The translations under genes were made by a program, and so were the position numbers. The notes beneath the pieces are model-generated. The model saw only the letters and a program-made list of their open reading frames with translations. It ran no database searches and was not told the origin of the DNA. This document shows, in pieces, positions 42,022 through 52,835 of a stretch of DNA of 64,000 nt. The stretch comes from Paraspadella gotoi (Eukaryota; Chaetognatha), in NCBI GenBank assembly GCA_051294375.1, contig CM119263.1, forward strand, positions 10,160,620 to 10,224,619. Reading direction: 5' to 3'. The stretch's first letter is position 1, and each line of letters opens with the position of its first letter.

Positions 42022-43914
42022 CTGAAATGTCAACAAAAATTAAAACATGAATGAAAGTGATTTTTCTTAGGTATCAGAAAATTGAATATCTGATATCGTA
42101 AATTGTTTTTTTTTTCACACTGTAACTGTATTACGTATCTAGTGTCAAAATGAAAATTGCTTAGGTCTCTAAACTTTTATCCAGACTTACTAGAATCGAA
42201 TACAAAAGTTTCCAGTTTATAACTTCGTCTAATAATATAGATTAATTCATACACGGAAACAATTAAATGAGAACACTTTTTATCGCCGAATATAAATACA
42301 TAGGACGACCTCGTCCCTACATTTTCATTGCGTTTTTATCGCCATTTCTATCCTTTTTTTATCGCCGTCGCCAATCGACGTGTACCGAGAATCTTTGAGT
42401 CCAAACTCGGAGGCGAATGGTAAACAACCGCGGGAAAGAAGGAAAACGCGGCGGGGTTTTAAAACGGCGGAAGCGGCGCTGCGGCGGCTTGCGGCAGCAC
42501 GAGCGGAAGCGAAAGGACCGGGACTCACCGGCAGCGCGTGTTTGAGGGAGAAAAAGGTAAGCGGTTTCCAGTGGTGAGGTTACGAAAAGAAAAGAATGAC
42601 CCCGACGGGGTAAGGAGGTCAAAGTTCCTCCGCGCAAGCGCGCCGAGTTTTTTTTTTTTTTTCTATTCCCCTCCCCCACTTTCTCGTTATTCCCCTTTGG
42701 GGTTTTCGGTGGCGGGGGGGGGGGGTGTGGGAGGTAGGGAAGTTGGGTAGAAGAGGTGTAGGTTGGGTTCCATTTTTTTTTCTCTCTTTCCTTTTGGAGC
42801 CGAGAGGACAAAGGTAGATTTAGGGTTTGTTTTTTCTTGAAAGCGAGTTAGGGTTTCGGCTTTGAGGACTCGGGGGGTGGGATGAGTTTGGGTGGGGATT
42901 TTTCGAAAGATTAGTGTTATTGTTTTTTTTTCCGACCAAAAGTTGTGAGTTTGAGGGTCATTATTAGATCTCTGTCTTTGGGGGGTGGAGGCAAAGCGTA
43001 GGTAATGGTGGGGAAAAGAGGAGTTAAGATTGGAAGAAGAGATGGAAGATGAAAGATGAAGACGAATGATAATCGAGAGAAGAAAGAGAAACAGCGACCG
43101 CAGAGAAAGTAGGTCAAGGGAGGAAATCGATATTTGATTGGTCGAGAGACGAGAGGCCGAAATCCGACGCTTCTCTTTCTGGTTCGACCTCGGAGGGAAA
43201 GGGCGGGAAAATTAAACGATTGGTTGAATACATTCATGAATGTATGAAAGAATGAAGAATCATTAAAAACAACGCGGAAACAAATTTTTTAAACGATCGA
43301 ATATAAATGGATATTTGATATCAGATAGAAAAATCAATATTAGAAGAATAAAGTTTTGTAAAATGTATGAGTTTTATAAAATGTATGAGTTTTGATCATG
43401 TATCGAAGTAGAAAGAAAGACTTCATTTGACTCAGCGTGAAGTTGTATTTGCCGCAAATAGAATGTAAATAGTAACCGAAATTGTTCGCAATTAGGACGA
43501 CAGCAAATGTAATAGGTGAAAATAGGGTGTAACCTAATTTGTTACGAATCGACAGGAATTGATTCGGGAGGAAAAAAAAAAATACTTCGAGGTCTTTGGC
43601 GGGGTTAATGCCAAAATAATCCGAAACCACAACAACGAGAAACGGCGAGGTATATAGGATTAACGAGAGGGGTATGGATCGGTGAGAGGAAAGGGTTGAC
43701 GGCTTGGGTTAAATCGTAGGGGTTACTCACATGGTTGTCGTAATAAAGAATAGAGTGAGAGGGTAGGGGAGAGGAAAGCGGAGAGGAAGAGAAGAAGGTA
43801 ACTCGAGGAGTAGGTTTGGGCGATGAAAAAGGTGAGGCGAGATCACGGGTTATTCGCGGCGGGTAAAAGGCGTCGGTTAATGGGAAATTGACGAGCGAAA
43901 GATGAGGCGTCGCC
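42022..43914. other. intron, GC-rich patch at 42.38-42.62 kb
   Basis: The intron between the two Ig exons. A CpG-rich block at 42,380-42,620 has donor-like sites on both strands (AAAAAGGTAAGCGG on plus, GCTGCCGGTGAGTC on minus) but no recognisable protein. The rest is G/A-rich with nothing supported. Confidence 0.55.
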
Positions 43915-44160
43915 TTTTGCGTACGTGTCCGTTCCGTGCGTGCCCGCGCTTCTCTCTATGCGCCCGTTCCTTGCGTACACGTGCTTCTCTCAAAGCGCCC
44001 GAACCGGGCGTGCCCAATGCTTCTCTGTACGATCCCGTTCCGTGCGTGCCCGTGCATCTTTGTACGATCGTTCGGTGCTTGTCCTTGCTTCTCAATACGA
44101 GCTCCTAACGTGCGTGCTCGTGATTCTCTTATCTCTCCACGCGCCCGTTCCTCGCTCTTA
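43915..44160. repeat. ~37-bp degenerate minisatellite, ~6 units
   Basis: The core CCGTTCCGTGCGTGCCCGTG followed by CTTCTCTGTACGA recurs with changes. The array lies 265 bp downstream of the Ig1 exon. Confidence 0.85.
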
Positions 44161-44424
44161 AAATTATCATGTGCCACAATGAAGGACCTCCCTGCCCTTG
44201 CATCCGCCATCGCAGGTGGAGCATATCTGATTATCTACTCGTAAGCCGATTTGCAAGCCCCGCAGATGTCAGAGCCTTTCTACTTTTTCTCGCGCCCTTA
44301 TATATCCCGTTTCTTGCGCTATCACTCGTTCTCGGAGACCAAAAAGAAAAGCTCAAAACCGTCCACGAAAGAATAAATTTGATCTGAAGCAGCAAATCTA
44401 CCGTTCGATCCGAAATGTACATAC
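44161..44424. other. intron, no feature seen
   Basis: Ordinary intron between the minisatellite and the Ig1 exon donor. Confidence 0.5.
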
Positions 44425-44562
44425 CGTTGACCGTGAGGTTGGCGGTCTTGCTGATCTTCGTCTTATGCTTGACGCCATCTTTGACGAATCCCGCGATTTG
44501 ACAAACGAAGGGAGCGTCGTCTTCGATGCGGACGTCGGTGATGATGAGGGTGAGGTCGCCCA
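44425..44562 (-). CDS. Ig1 second-half exon, nephrin-like
   Basis: The minus strand has the acceptor CTATCCTATCTCCAG then TG GGC GAC..., and the donor G|GTATGTAC; both borders are phase 1. The 138-bp exon encodes VGDLTLIITDVRIEDDAPFV, CQIAGFVKDGVKHKTKISKT and ANLTVN. The D-x-x-L-x-I-x-x-V...EDDA-x-(F/Y)-x-C-Q pattern is the E-F strand and second cysteine of Ig1 in nephrin, SNS and Kirre. There the usual form is DDA-x-Y-x-CQV. NLT is a sequon. It joins in frame to 57,058-57,267 upstream and to 41,896-42,021 downstream, which is the strongest evidence that these exons form one gene. Confidence 0.9.
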
Positions 44563-44605
44563 CTGGAGATAGGATAGAGAGCGGTGAGTCAAAATTGAGA
44601 CAAAA

Positions 44606-44670
44606 TTCGTTCGTTCGTTCGTTCGTTCGTTCGTTCGTTCGTTCGTTCGTTCCTTCGTTCGTTCGTTCGT
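44606..44670. repeat. (TTCG)n microsatellite
   Basis: Sixteen TTCG units with one interruption, in the intron just upstream of the Ig1b exon acceptor. Confidence 0.95.
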
Positions 44671-45393
44671 AAGCTAGTTTATATATTGTTTTATCAGTTT
44701 GGTAGACAGTTGTTTTTCGGACGCTAACGTATATGAAAACTAACTTTCTAACCAACCGGTTACTCTATCCAATAAAAGGCGAGAGGAGAAGAAAGAGGGT
44801 CAATGTTTACTGACAAGAGCGATTTTCCTAGTCAATTAGATAATAGAGATACTACTGTATTTCTCTAACCCTTTCTCCCCCTTTTCAGCTCCCAGCCTTC
44901 TCCCCTACTCTTCCCCATTTCAAACTTTAAATTAGGATCTCTGGATCTCTGTAGTCAATTTCAAATCCATCGCGGCTTCGCATAAAATTATACTAAATTT
45001 ATAATTTAAACTTCCTCCTCTTCCTTGCAGTAGCAGTTTGAGCGACGGGCCAATAATGAAAAGTTAATTGAGATTTCCAGGCAGAGAGATGACATATAGA
45101 AAATGGCAGGATGACAATAGAGAACGGATAAACGAACGACTGGAGACGATAGTACGAAGGGGATGGGGGAAAAAAAACGCTATTTCATTGGGAAAAGTCA
45201 ACTCAGAGAAGAGGGCTAAAAAAAAACCCCTTGATATTTGTTTGTGGAAATTACCTCGGGGAATTTTGAATTTTTTAAAAGGAAGAGAAGAGGGAAGGGA
45301 GAAAAGAGAGAGAGAGAGAGGAAGAGAGAAAGAGGGAGAGAGTTACAAAGATAATTGACAAAGCCTGATCCTTACTACCCTTCCCGCGCTATC

Positions 45394-45396
<3 letters not shown>
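44671..45396. other. intron, no gene seen
   Basis: Unique and purine-rich sequence without recognised features. Confidence 0.55.

Positions 45397-45463
<67 letters not shown>
45397..45463. repeat. (GA)n microsatellite
   Basis: A perfect GA run of about 67 bp. Confidence 0.95.
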
Positions 45464-45466
<3 letters not shown>

Positions 45467-45797
45467 TAGAGATAAGAGAGTGAAACCAGAGTCAGACCGG
45501 ATCGCGTCTCTGGCCTCCAACTTTCGCCAAAACAAAACGGATGACCCAAAATCTTCACCTCGCCTCCGGGCGGCTTTCCTTCAAAAAAGAGAAGATGATG
45601 AAGGAAAGAGAAGAATGGAGGAAGGACGGAGGAAAGGAAATGTATGCGTGAGCTTGTATATAGAATAAATAGACGAAGAAAAAAAAAGTGGAAAACGCGA
45701 GAGAAAAAAAGGAAGAAAAATGAGGAGGAGAGAGTGAAGGGTAAAAGAGAGCAGGGGGGAGGAGAGGGGGGGACAGAGTGTTGCTTAAGAGGGATCA

Positions 45798-46057
45798 GGA
45801 TGAGAAGAGATGGAGTTGAGATGATGGAGAACTGAAATCTGAGATGAGAAGAGATGGAGTTGAAATGATGGAGAACTGAGATCTGAGATGAGGAAGATGG
45901 AGTTGAGATGATGGAGAACTCAGATCTGAGATGAGGAGAGATGGAGTTGAGATGATGGAGAACTGAGATTTGAGATGAGGAAGATGGAGTTGAGATGATG
46001 GAGAACTCAGATCTGAGATGAGGAAGATGGAGTTGAGATGATGGAGAACTGAGATCT
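45798..46057. repeat. ~43-bp minisatellite, 6 units
   Basis: The unit GATGAGGAAGATGGAGTTGA plus GATGATGGAGAACTGAGATCT is repeated six times with few changes. Confidence 0.95.
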
Positions 46058-46597
46058 TTGGGATGAAGATGGAAAACCGTTTTGGAAGAGATTCGTTAGA
46101 TCGTTAGATTGCAATATTCAATAAAGAAATAATTGATGAGCTTAAATATATGCAAACATAGTGAGTTCAAGTTGAAGAACTCGGAAAAAATATAAGTCTC
46201 TCATTATAAAGGTGAAATAGGGACGAAGTTGAAAATCAAAAGCAGAAGAGTCGGGGTGTGGACAAGTTGAAGCAAATGAGAAATCAACGATTCTGAATAT
46301 CGAAGAGAAATCGATTATGAAGGAAAGACGACCTTGGTCTCCGCAGGTCGTCAGGTCGTCATAATGATCGTCAGAGTTGTTTCCCCCCATCAACGCAACG
46401 ATCGCCTCCTCCATGATTGACGCCTTTGCTTCCCCATCAACTCCATCACTCCAGCCTTCACCATGGGCGTCGTTGCCATCGCAACGCGCTTGCATTATCG
46501 CCAACCCTCCGCCCCCCCCCGCTGTCGCCATCGTCGCTGAGGCCGTCGAGGCAATCCATGCCTGGTTTTTCATCAACGGGAAAATCGATAGACATCT
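46058..46597. other. intron, no gene supported
   Basis: All reading frames over 46,380-46,560 are open because of GATGG-like bias. I see no splice-bounded protein domain. Confidence 0.5.
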
Positions 46598-46688
<91 letters not shown>

Positions 46689-46972
46689 TCTCTTCCTCTC
46701 GTAATGAACGGATCTGCTTTCATGGGGCTCTCCCCAGTCATTGCACGCGCCCCCACCATATCTACTACCCTCCACCTTAACGCCTTTGAGAATTAAACCG
46801 CCACCGCCGCTGCCGCCGCCGCTGCCACAGCCTTTACCGCAGCCGCCCCTGCAGTGCCGTTCCACCGCGCCGCGGGACCGCCAAAAAAGCCAGTGGGAGG
46901 TAAATCTAAATCAACGTTTATTGCAGCGTTCAATTCTAAGGGCCCTCTTCGCCTCCCACCCTGGTTTTCTCT

Positions 46973-47053
<81 letters not shown>

Positions 47054-47065
47054 CTCTCTCTCTCT
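46598..47065. repeat. two (CT)n tracts with a GCC-rich spacer
   Basis: CT runs lie at 46,598-46,689 and 46,972-47,065. Between them is a (GCC/GCT)n stretch at 46,800-46,850. Confidence 0.9.
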
Positions 47066-47459
47066 TCCCTCTCCTCCTCTTTCCTTTTTGCTCTCCAACA
47101 GAACTATCGAAGCAACAGGACTCACATCGACCCGAAAGAAGTGAATCTAAAATCACGGGAAAAAAATCCCACGGAATCGTTGGCCAATTTCAAACTCTTC
47201 TTTTCTTAATCGGGCTTCTCTTTATTTACCCTTTTTCGCGGCCTTTTTTTTTCCTTTTCATTTTCTAATTCTTCTTAGGTTTTACGTTTCTTTTAAAAGA
47301 AAAAAAAATCGTGCCAATATTTTCTTCCTTCTATCCTTATGTCTCATTTTTCCTCCCGTCTCTTCATTCTCTCCTTTTATTTTCTTTTCCATTTTCCTTT
47401 ACCCAACCACTTGTCTCCTTCCCTTTTCTTTTCCTTTCCTTCTCTTTTCCTTTTCCCTT

Positions 47460-48175
47460 TTCCCTTCCGGCCCGGATTTCGGCCAGAGACTCTCAGGCCT
47501 GGTTCCGCCCCCCCGCTGTTGGATCTCATCTCGGAATCGTTTGACCCCTGACGTTTATTCCGCCCCCTTCTTTGACCCGGGCCATTGGACCCTTCTCTCT
47601 CTCCTTTCTCGGCACGCCCCATGCCGCCCTTCTGCCGCCCCCTTCGGCTCTTCCGCGGCGAGACCGCGCCTTTGGCTCCGTCGGCCATTTCCGCTGACGC
47701 CCCCCCTCGAGGTGCTCACCCAGTTTCTCAGGGGCCCGCGATGGTGAGGTGGTTCGCGGCTCGCCAGGTCCAGAGTTCTAGACCCGTAAGTTCCTCTTTA
47801 TCTTCTTATTTCCCCGTTTCGTTAAATATCTTCTCATTACAAATAATTATCGACAATCTTCTCCCTCCCCCATCTCCCGGTCCGCCTCTCTTTCACATTT
47901 CCACCAAATTCCACGCATTTCTTCCTCACCCAACTTTTCGCCACAGCGTTTCCTTGACAGCAGAAACCAATCCAAGTTCTTTCCGCGATTTTCAGCTCAA
48001 AGATTCGGTGGCCGAGGTAGGGGAGAGGCAGTGCGGAGATGGGGGCGGGAAGGAACGTGTCATTCAGGCCAGGGAGCGCGGCGGTGTCGGGCCTTCGGGA
48101 GCCGTTCGGGGTCCAATGGGAGGTGCCAACGGGGGCGGGAACAGCCAAAAGGGCGAAGAGGGCGAGAGAAGTCGT
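47460..48175. promoter_or_regulatory. CpG-rich, promoter-like patch
   Basis: The stretch is GC/CpG-rich at 47,460-47,760 and 48,000-48,170. A possible first exon on plus (ATGGTGAGGTGGTTCGCGGC, donor CCC|GTAAGTTCC at 47,788) and donor-like sites on minus are present. No protein domain is recognised. It may hold an alternative promoter of the minus-strand Ig gene between Ig1a and Ig1b, or the promoter of another gene. Confidence 0.35.
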
Positions 48176-48195
48176 GAGGTTTTTTTAAAAGACTG

Positions 48196-48198
<3 letters not shown>

Positions 48199-48259
<61 letters not shown>
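48199..48259. repeat. (GA)n microsatellite
   Basis: A perfect GA run of about 60 bp that separates the CpG-rich patch from the CRE/ETS-like sites. Confidence 0.95.
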
Positions 48260-48261
<2 letters not shown>

Positions 48262-48304
48262 AGTCTTTTCCCAAGCGTTTATCGCTTGCTTCCTGGGTTG
48301 GCGC

Positions 48305-48350
48305 TGCCATTTTTACGTCACTTCCGGTCAATAAAAAAACGGCAGCCATT
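48305..48350. promoter_or_regulatory. CRE-ETS composite with GCCAT sites
   Basis: TGCCAT (48,305), TACGTCA (48,314-48,320, a CRE half-type site), ACTTCCGG (48,320-48,327, ETS core) and GCAGCCATTTTT (48,342) are packed in 46 bp. This combination is typical of housekeeping-type core promoters. Function is inferred. Confidence 0.4.
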
Positions 48351-48715
48351 TTTTTCCTTAGCTGTGGAAAATATACCATTTCCCTTTTTAATTGAAAGAG
48401 TTTAAGAAAAAAAAAACAAATAAAAAAAAATAACAGAAAAAAAAACATTAAAAAGAGAAGAAAAAAAAAACGTGTCAAAAAGCAGAGGGCGTACTCAATT
48501 ACCAATAACGCCGTCGCCACCATTTTTTTTTATTATAAATTCCATTAATCTGATTAATTTTATTAATTTTATTTTTCTCCTTTTTTTTTTCTTTTTCTCT
48601 CTCTCTTCGCAAATTCGTCGGTTCGTCCTTCACATCTCATCTCAGAGGAAAACCTTTAAAATTTCCCTCACGTAATTTTTCTATTAGATTCCGTCTGCAT
48701 CGGCTGCGTCACGCC

Positions 48716-48718
48716 TGT

Positions 48719-48750
<32 letters not shown>

Positions 48751-48906
48751 TCGGTGAGGTTCGTTTTGTTGTCGGGCGCGTCGTCGTCGTCGTCGTCGTC
48801 TTCCACGTCGGTGATATCTCAGTCGCCATCGCCTCCGGATTATGAGGTTGTGATTTTCGTCGTCTTCTGCATCATTATTATCCTCGCCGGTGTTATCATC
48901 ATCATC

Positions 48907-48972
<66 letters not shown>
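48716..48972. repeat. (TCG)n and (ATC)n arrays
   Basis: TCG repeats lie at 48,716-48,753 and 48,779-48,802. A long (ATC)n array lies at 48,892-48,972, followed by TGATCC-type words to 49,080. Confidence 0.95.
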
Positions 48973-49080
48973 TCCAAAGCAAAATTGCTTCATGATCCTC
49001 GTCGCACTCCTAATCCCCATGATCCTGATCCTGATCCATAACCATGATCCTGATCTTCCAGACCTCATGATCCTCATCTT

Positions 49081-49313
49081 GCTCCACCATCTTTAACCCC
49101 GTCCACCTTTAATCATTCCTGATCTTCCCATCTCTCAGTCACATTCCTTCTTCTTTTCCTCTTTTCAATTTTGATCCTCTTCCTCCTCCTCCTCCTCCTC
49201 TTCCTCCTCTTTCCTCCTCCTTCTGAAATCCGAGCAGAATCTCCCCTAATTTTCCGCGCTATGGTTTATTATCGATAAAATCGTCCCCCAGTGTCTCTCT
49301 CTAACTCCTCTCT

Positions 49314-49376
<63 letters not shown>

Positions 49377-49418
49377 TACGAGAATCAATTCGTTTCGGGG
49401 TTAGGAGCTTCCCTCGCC
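49081..49418. other. pyrimidine-rich intron, no gene seen
   Basis: (CCT)n at 49,180-49,225 and a CT run at 49,318-49,372. Confidence 0.7.
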
Positions 49419-49499
49419 TTTTGCCCGCCATTTTGCCCGCCATTTTGCCCCGCCATTTTGCCCGCCATTTTGCTCCGCCATTTTCGCCACCCGCCATTT
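49419..49499. repeat. 12-13 bp repeat of TTTTGCCCGCCA (YY1/Pho-like array)
   Basis: Six units of TTTTGCCCGCCA stand in a row. Each junction recreates CGCCATTTTG, close to the YY1/Pleiohomeotic consensus (CAAAATGGCG on the other strand). Binding is inferred. Confidence 0.6.
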
Positions 49500-49639
49500 C
49501 GAGCGACGGAATTCAACGGAGCGTCTCGGCGTTGGACGGCGGACTGCGAGGCACAGAGGTTAGGGTGAAGAGGCGTCTGCCGATATCTTTGTGGCTGTTG
49601 TCGTCGTTGTTGTTGCAGTCACCGTTGTACAAGTATGAC

Positions 49640-50670
49640 GCCGTGCAGTAAGGAACTGCTGAGAAAGAAAATGACCCTTCTTCCTTACCTTCTGCCCTCT
49701 AACCTTATTCTTTTAGCTCCTGTTCCCCTTAATTCCTACGCTCACACCCTTTGCTTGGCCAAATTGTCCCTACTTCCTTTCTGCCCATTTCTCTATGCCA
49801 CTCCTTTCTCCTCTTTCCTTTTCGGCCTATCTACTTCCTTCTCTCCCCCTGCTTCTCCCTACCTCCCTTCCCCACTATCCCCTTTCCCCATCTGTCCCCT
49901 CCTTAGGCCCCCTACCTCATCCCTATCCCCTCTGCTCCCCCTACGTCCCTACCCCTCATCCCCTCTGCCCCCCAGTAAACATTTTTATTTTCCTTCTCTT
50001 CAAATCGATTCGACTTCGTTTGTCGCGAATCGAAGGAGGAAAAGAAAACTGGGATCCCGCTGGAGGGTGAAGGCGATGGGAGTGGAAAGGAGTGGTTTAG
50101 AAGTGGAAATGAGTGGTTTATAAGTGGAAAGAGTGGTTTAGAGGAGTGGAAATGAGTTGTTTAGGAGGAGGGAAAGGAGTGGTTTAGAAGTGGAAAAGAG
50201 TGTTTAAGAGGAGTTGAAAGGAGTGGTTCAGGAGTGAAAAGGAATGGTTTATAAATGGAAATGAGTGGTATTAGAAGGGGTGCAAAGGAGTGGTTAAGTA
50301 GAGTGAAAAGGAGTGTTTAAGTAGAGTGAAAAGGAGTGGTTTAGGAGGAGTTGAAAGGATGGGTAGGAGAGTGAAAAGGAGTGGTTAGTAGGAGTGGTTT
50401 AGAAATGGAAATGGAGTGGAATGAGAAGTGGCAGGAATAGGGTTTTGGGCTTGTAATTTCGAGGGGCGAGCTGGCTGGTGGTTGCTGGCTGGTTGCTAAT
50501 GCATGTACTCTCTTCTTTCGTTGTAGCATTGTTTTGAAGATACCCTATCCATCATTTCCTTCTCACTTCAACCTTTGCCTTCACAGACTCTTCACCAACT
50601 CACTCCGCGGGCGTGGGCGTCACAACATTTGGGATTCTTGCCGTTTTCTTCTCTCCAGGGTCTTCGATCT

Positions 50671-50704
<34 letters not shown>

Positions 50705-51010
50705 TCGTCTGTCGTCTTCGTCGTCGTCATCTTTTGATTATATACTTCATCGCCGTCTTCTTATTATAACTTTCTCTGTTCTAAACTTCACTTTTCTCAC
50801 CTTTTTGTTTCAGAACCCGCGACTTCTTCCTCTACCCACCCAAGCCAGCACCGATCACCTCACCATTCCATACGCTTCCAAGTTTCACTGTCTCATATGA
50901 GCGTCCGAACGTCAAAAAAAAATGGGGGAAAAAAGTTGAGTTAGATAAAGGAAAAAAGGAGAATTCGAAAAAATAGGAAGAGTTTAATAAAAAAGGAAAT
51001 CTCTCCTTTC
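49640..51010 (+). repeat. direct duplication, copy 1
   Basis: Matches 54,110-55,560 in the same orientation with scattered indels: GAAACTG/GGAACTGCTGAGAAAGAAA, the GAGTGGTTTAGAAGTGGAAA minisatellite, CTCACTCCGCGGGCGTGGGC and the (GTC)n run. It ends at the 25-N gap 51,011-51,035. Frames in it do not look coding. Confidence 0.85.
50065..50440. repeat. GAGTGGTTTAGAAGTGGAAA minisatellite
   Basis: About 18-25 bp units of GGAGTGGTTTAGNAGTGNAAA recur some 15 times. The duplicate block is at 54,635-54,990. Confidence 0.85.
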
Positions 51011-51077
51011 NNNNNNNNNNNNNNNNNNNNNNNNNTTTGTTCTTCTTTTCATTTCGTTGGTAGCATTAAAGGAGATT

Positions 51078-51213
51078 AGTTTGTTTTTATTTTGAACAAC
51101 GAATTTATTTAGCATGAAAAATGACATGTTCGCGCTTCAATGTAAGCCTTCATCAGCGCAAAGTGTCCATTTTTCATGCTAAATAAATTCGTTGTTCAAA
51201 ATAAAAACAAACT
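51078..51213 (-). mobile_element. Penelope-like element remnant with hammerhead-like motif
   Basis: A nearly perfect 49-bp inverted repeat (arms 51,078-51,126 and 51,164-51,213, one indel) encloses a 37-nt loop. On the minus strand the loop reads GCGCTGATGAAGGCTTACAT then TGAAGCGCGAAC. CTGATGA, the stem GGCTT/AAGC and the following CGAAC match the hammerhead-ribozyme layout that is known for Penelope-like retroelements (CTGATGA, stem II, CGAAA). The last part is degenerate, so it may be inactive. No reverse transcriptase frame is seen. Confidence 0.5.
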
Positions 51214-51276
51214 ATTCTGCATTTAATCCTTGAAAGTAAAAACAAATTCGTTGTCTGTCAGCAAAATAAAATAAAA

Positions 51277-51325
51277 TTTATTAAATGAATGGATAATTTT
51301 TATATTGGTTGTACCAATTTCATAA
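51277..51325 (+). repeat. dispersed repeat, 49-bp core (second copy)
   Basis: Same core as 35,141-35,189 with one mismatch. It sits just after the Penelope-like remnant, so it may be part of the same element. Confidence 0.7.
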
Positions 51326-52359
51326 AACCACTACAAATGAATGTTACTACTTTAATAACGGTTTTGAAAAAGGCCATGATGATCCCATTTAATCTACAAA
51401 AAACCCTCACCAATATCACTAACTCACCGAAAATAAGCTGGAAATTTAATAGTTGTTAAGACAGACAGGATGACTAATCGCGTTGTCTATTATGGAGAAT
51501 TCATTAGATTTTGGGAACACATTTTTTGTAATACTCTTCTTACAGTTCATATCTCCCAATACATGCATCTTATTCCTAAAAAAGCACTAGAAATTTTATT
51601 ATTGTTGTATTTAAAATTTAATTTCGTCGAAATTTGAACACAATTTTGACGTAAAACCTCACTTCCGGTTAAGGCCACGCCCCATAATCATGAGATATTC
51701 TTTTAATCTAATATGAAAGCTTAGGAAAATCAGCCAGCTAAGTTTTCTAGCAGTTAATAGTTTAAAAACCTTTATATTAAAGCATATAAGAAACACTTTC
51801 ATTTTGATGAAATTCGTTCATTTTTAAACAATTTTTTGCAATCACTACTCATTAACTTTGACGCTCAATTGGGTTCATTAACCAAAACCTTTTTTGCTTA
51901 TTCGGGTTTCAAAATGAGTTGAAGTCAGACAAATAATGGGAAACCGGACCGAGTGAGAACTTTGTATGGAGTTTTGATGAGGCTGGGGAACTCTATTGTA
52001 CAAGTATGACGCCGTCCAATAAGGCGCAGTTTGAACTGGCTATAAGGGGACAGTTTCAACTGCGCCCTCTTTCTGTTCACGAAAACTGTCTTTTTTCCTC
52101 TGTTTTGGGGAATCCCCACCACTATTTTTTACGGGGATTATTGTTTGAAGCCTTCTGCCTTATCCACGGCGGGGAATCCCGCACTATTTTTGATGGGATT
52201 GACGTTTGAAGCCCTGTCATCATCATATGGCAGTCCTTGTTATAAAAATATTTTAACTGAAAACATAAGAAACTTTAACACAATCCTAATTTAAAAATAA
52301 ATAATTTATTTGCATTTAGGTTCATTCCTAAACCCTCTATTTTATATTATCTCTCTCTC
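51326..52359. other. AT-rich sequence, no gene seen
   Basis: Contains two GGGGAATCCC...CACTATTTTT(T/G)A(C/T)GGG(G)ATT(G/A) blocks at 52,109-52,151 and 52,172-52,212, each followed by GTTTGAAGCC. This is a short tandem duplication of about 63 bp. Also TTGTACAAGTATGACGCCGT at 51,996, which is repeated at 49,626. Confidence 0.6.
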
Positions 52360-52835
52360 GGTTTACCTCTCTCTTTTTATTTTTCTATTTTCATCTCTCT
52401 CTCTCTCTCTCTTTCAATCTATATCTCTCTCTCTCTTTCTCTTTCAATCTGTATCTCTCTCTTTTTCTCACTCTATTTCTTTTTTTTTCTATTTTTATCT
52501 CTCAGTCTTTCTATCTTTATCTCTCTCTCTTTCTCACTCTATTTTTTTTCTATTTTTATCTCTCTCTCACTTTCTCTCTTTGTCTCTCTTTCTACCTTCT
52601 CTCTTTTTTATTTTCATATATCTCTCTCTCTCTGTCTCTGTCTCTCTTCCTCTCTGACTCTGTCTCTCTCTCTCTATCTTTCTCTCTCTCTTTCTCTCTC
52701 TTTGTATCTCTATCTCTTTTTCAATCTATTTTTTTTTTCCTATTTTTTATCTCTCTCTCACTTTCTTTCTCTCTCTTTGTCTACCTCTCTCTCTTTCTTT
52801 TTTATTTTCATATATCTCTCTCTGTTTGTCTCTCT
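52360..52835. repeat. CT-rich low-complexity tract, ~475 bp
   Basis: CTCTCT runs interrupted by TATTTTTATCTC-type units give a loose ~65-bp higher-order period. Confidence 0.85.

Noticed and set aside
46142-46759. A 205-codon minus-strand frame over 46.1-46.8 kb
   Set aside because: It runs through a (GA)n tract. The remaining part is GATGG-biased and open in several frames, with no recognisable domain.
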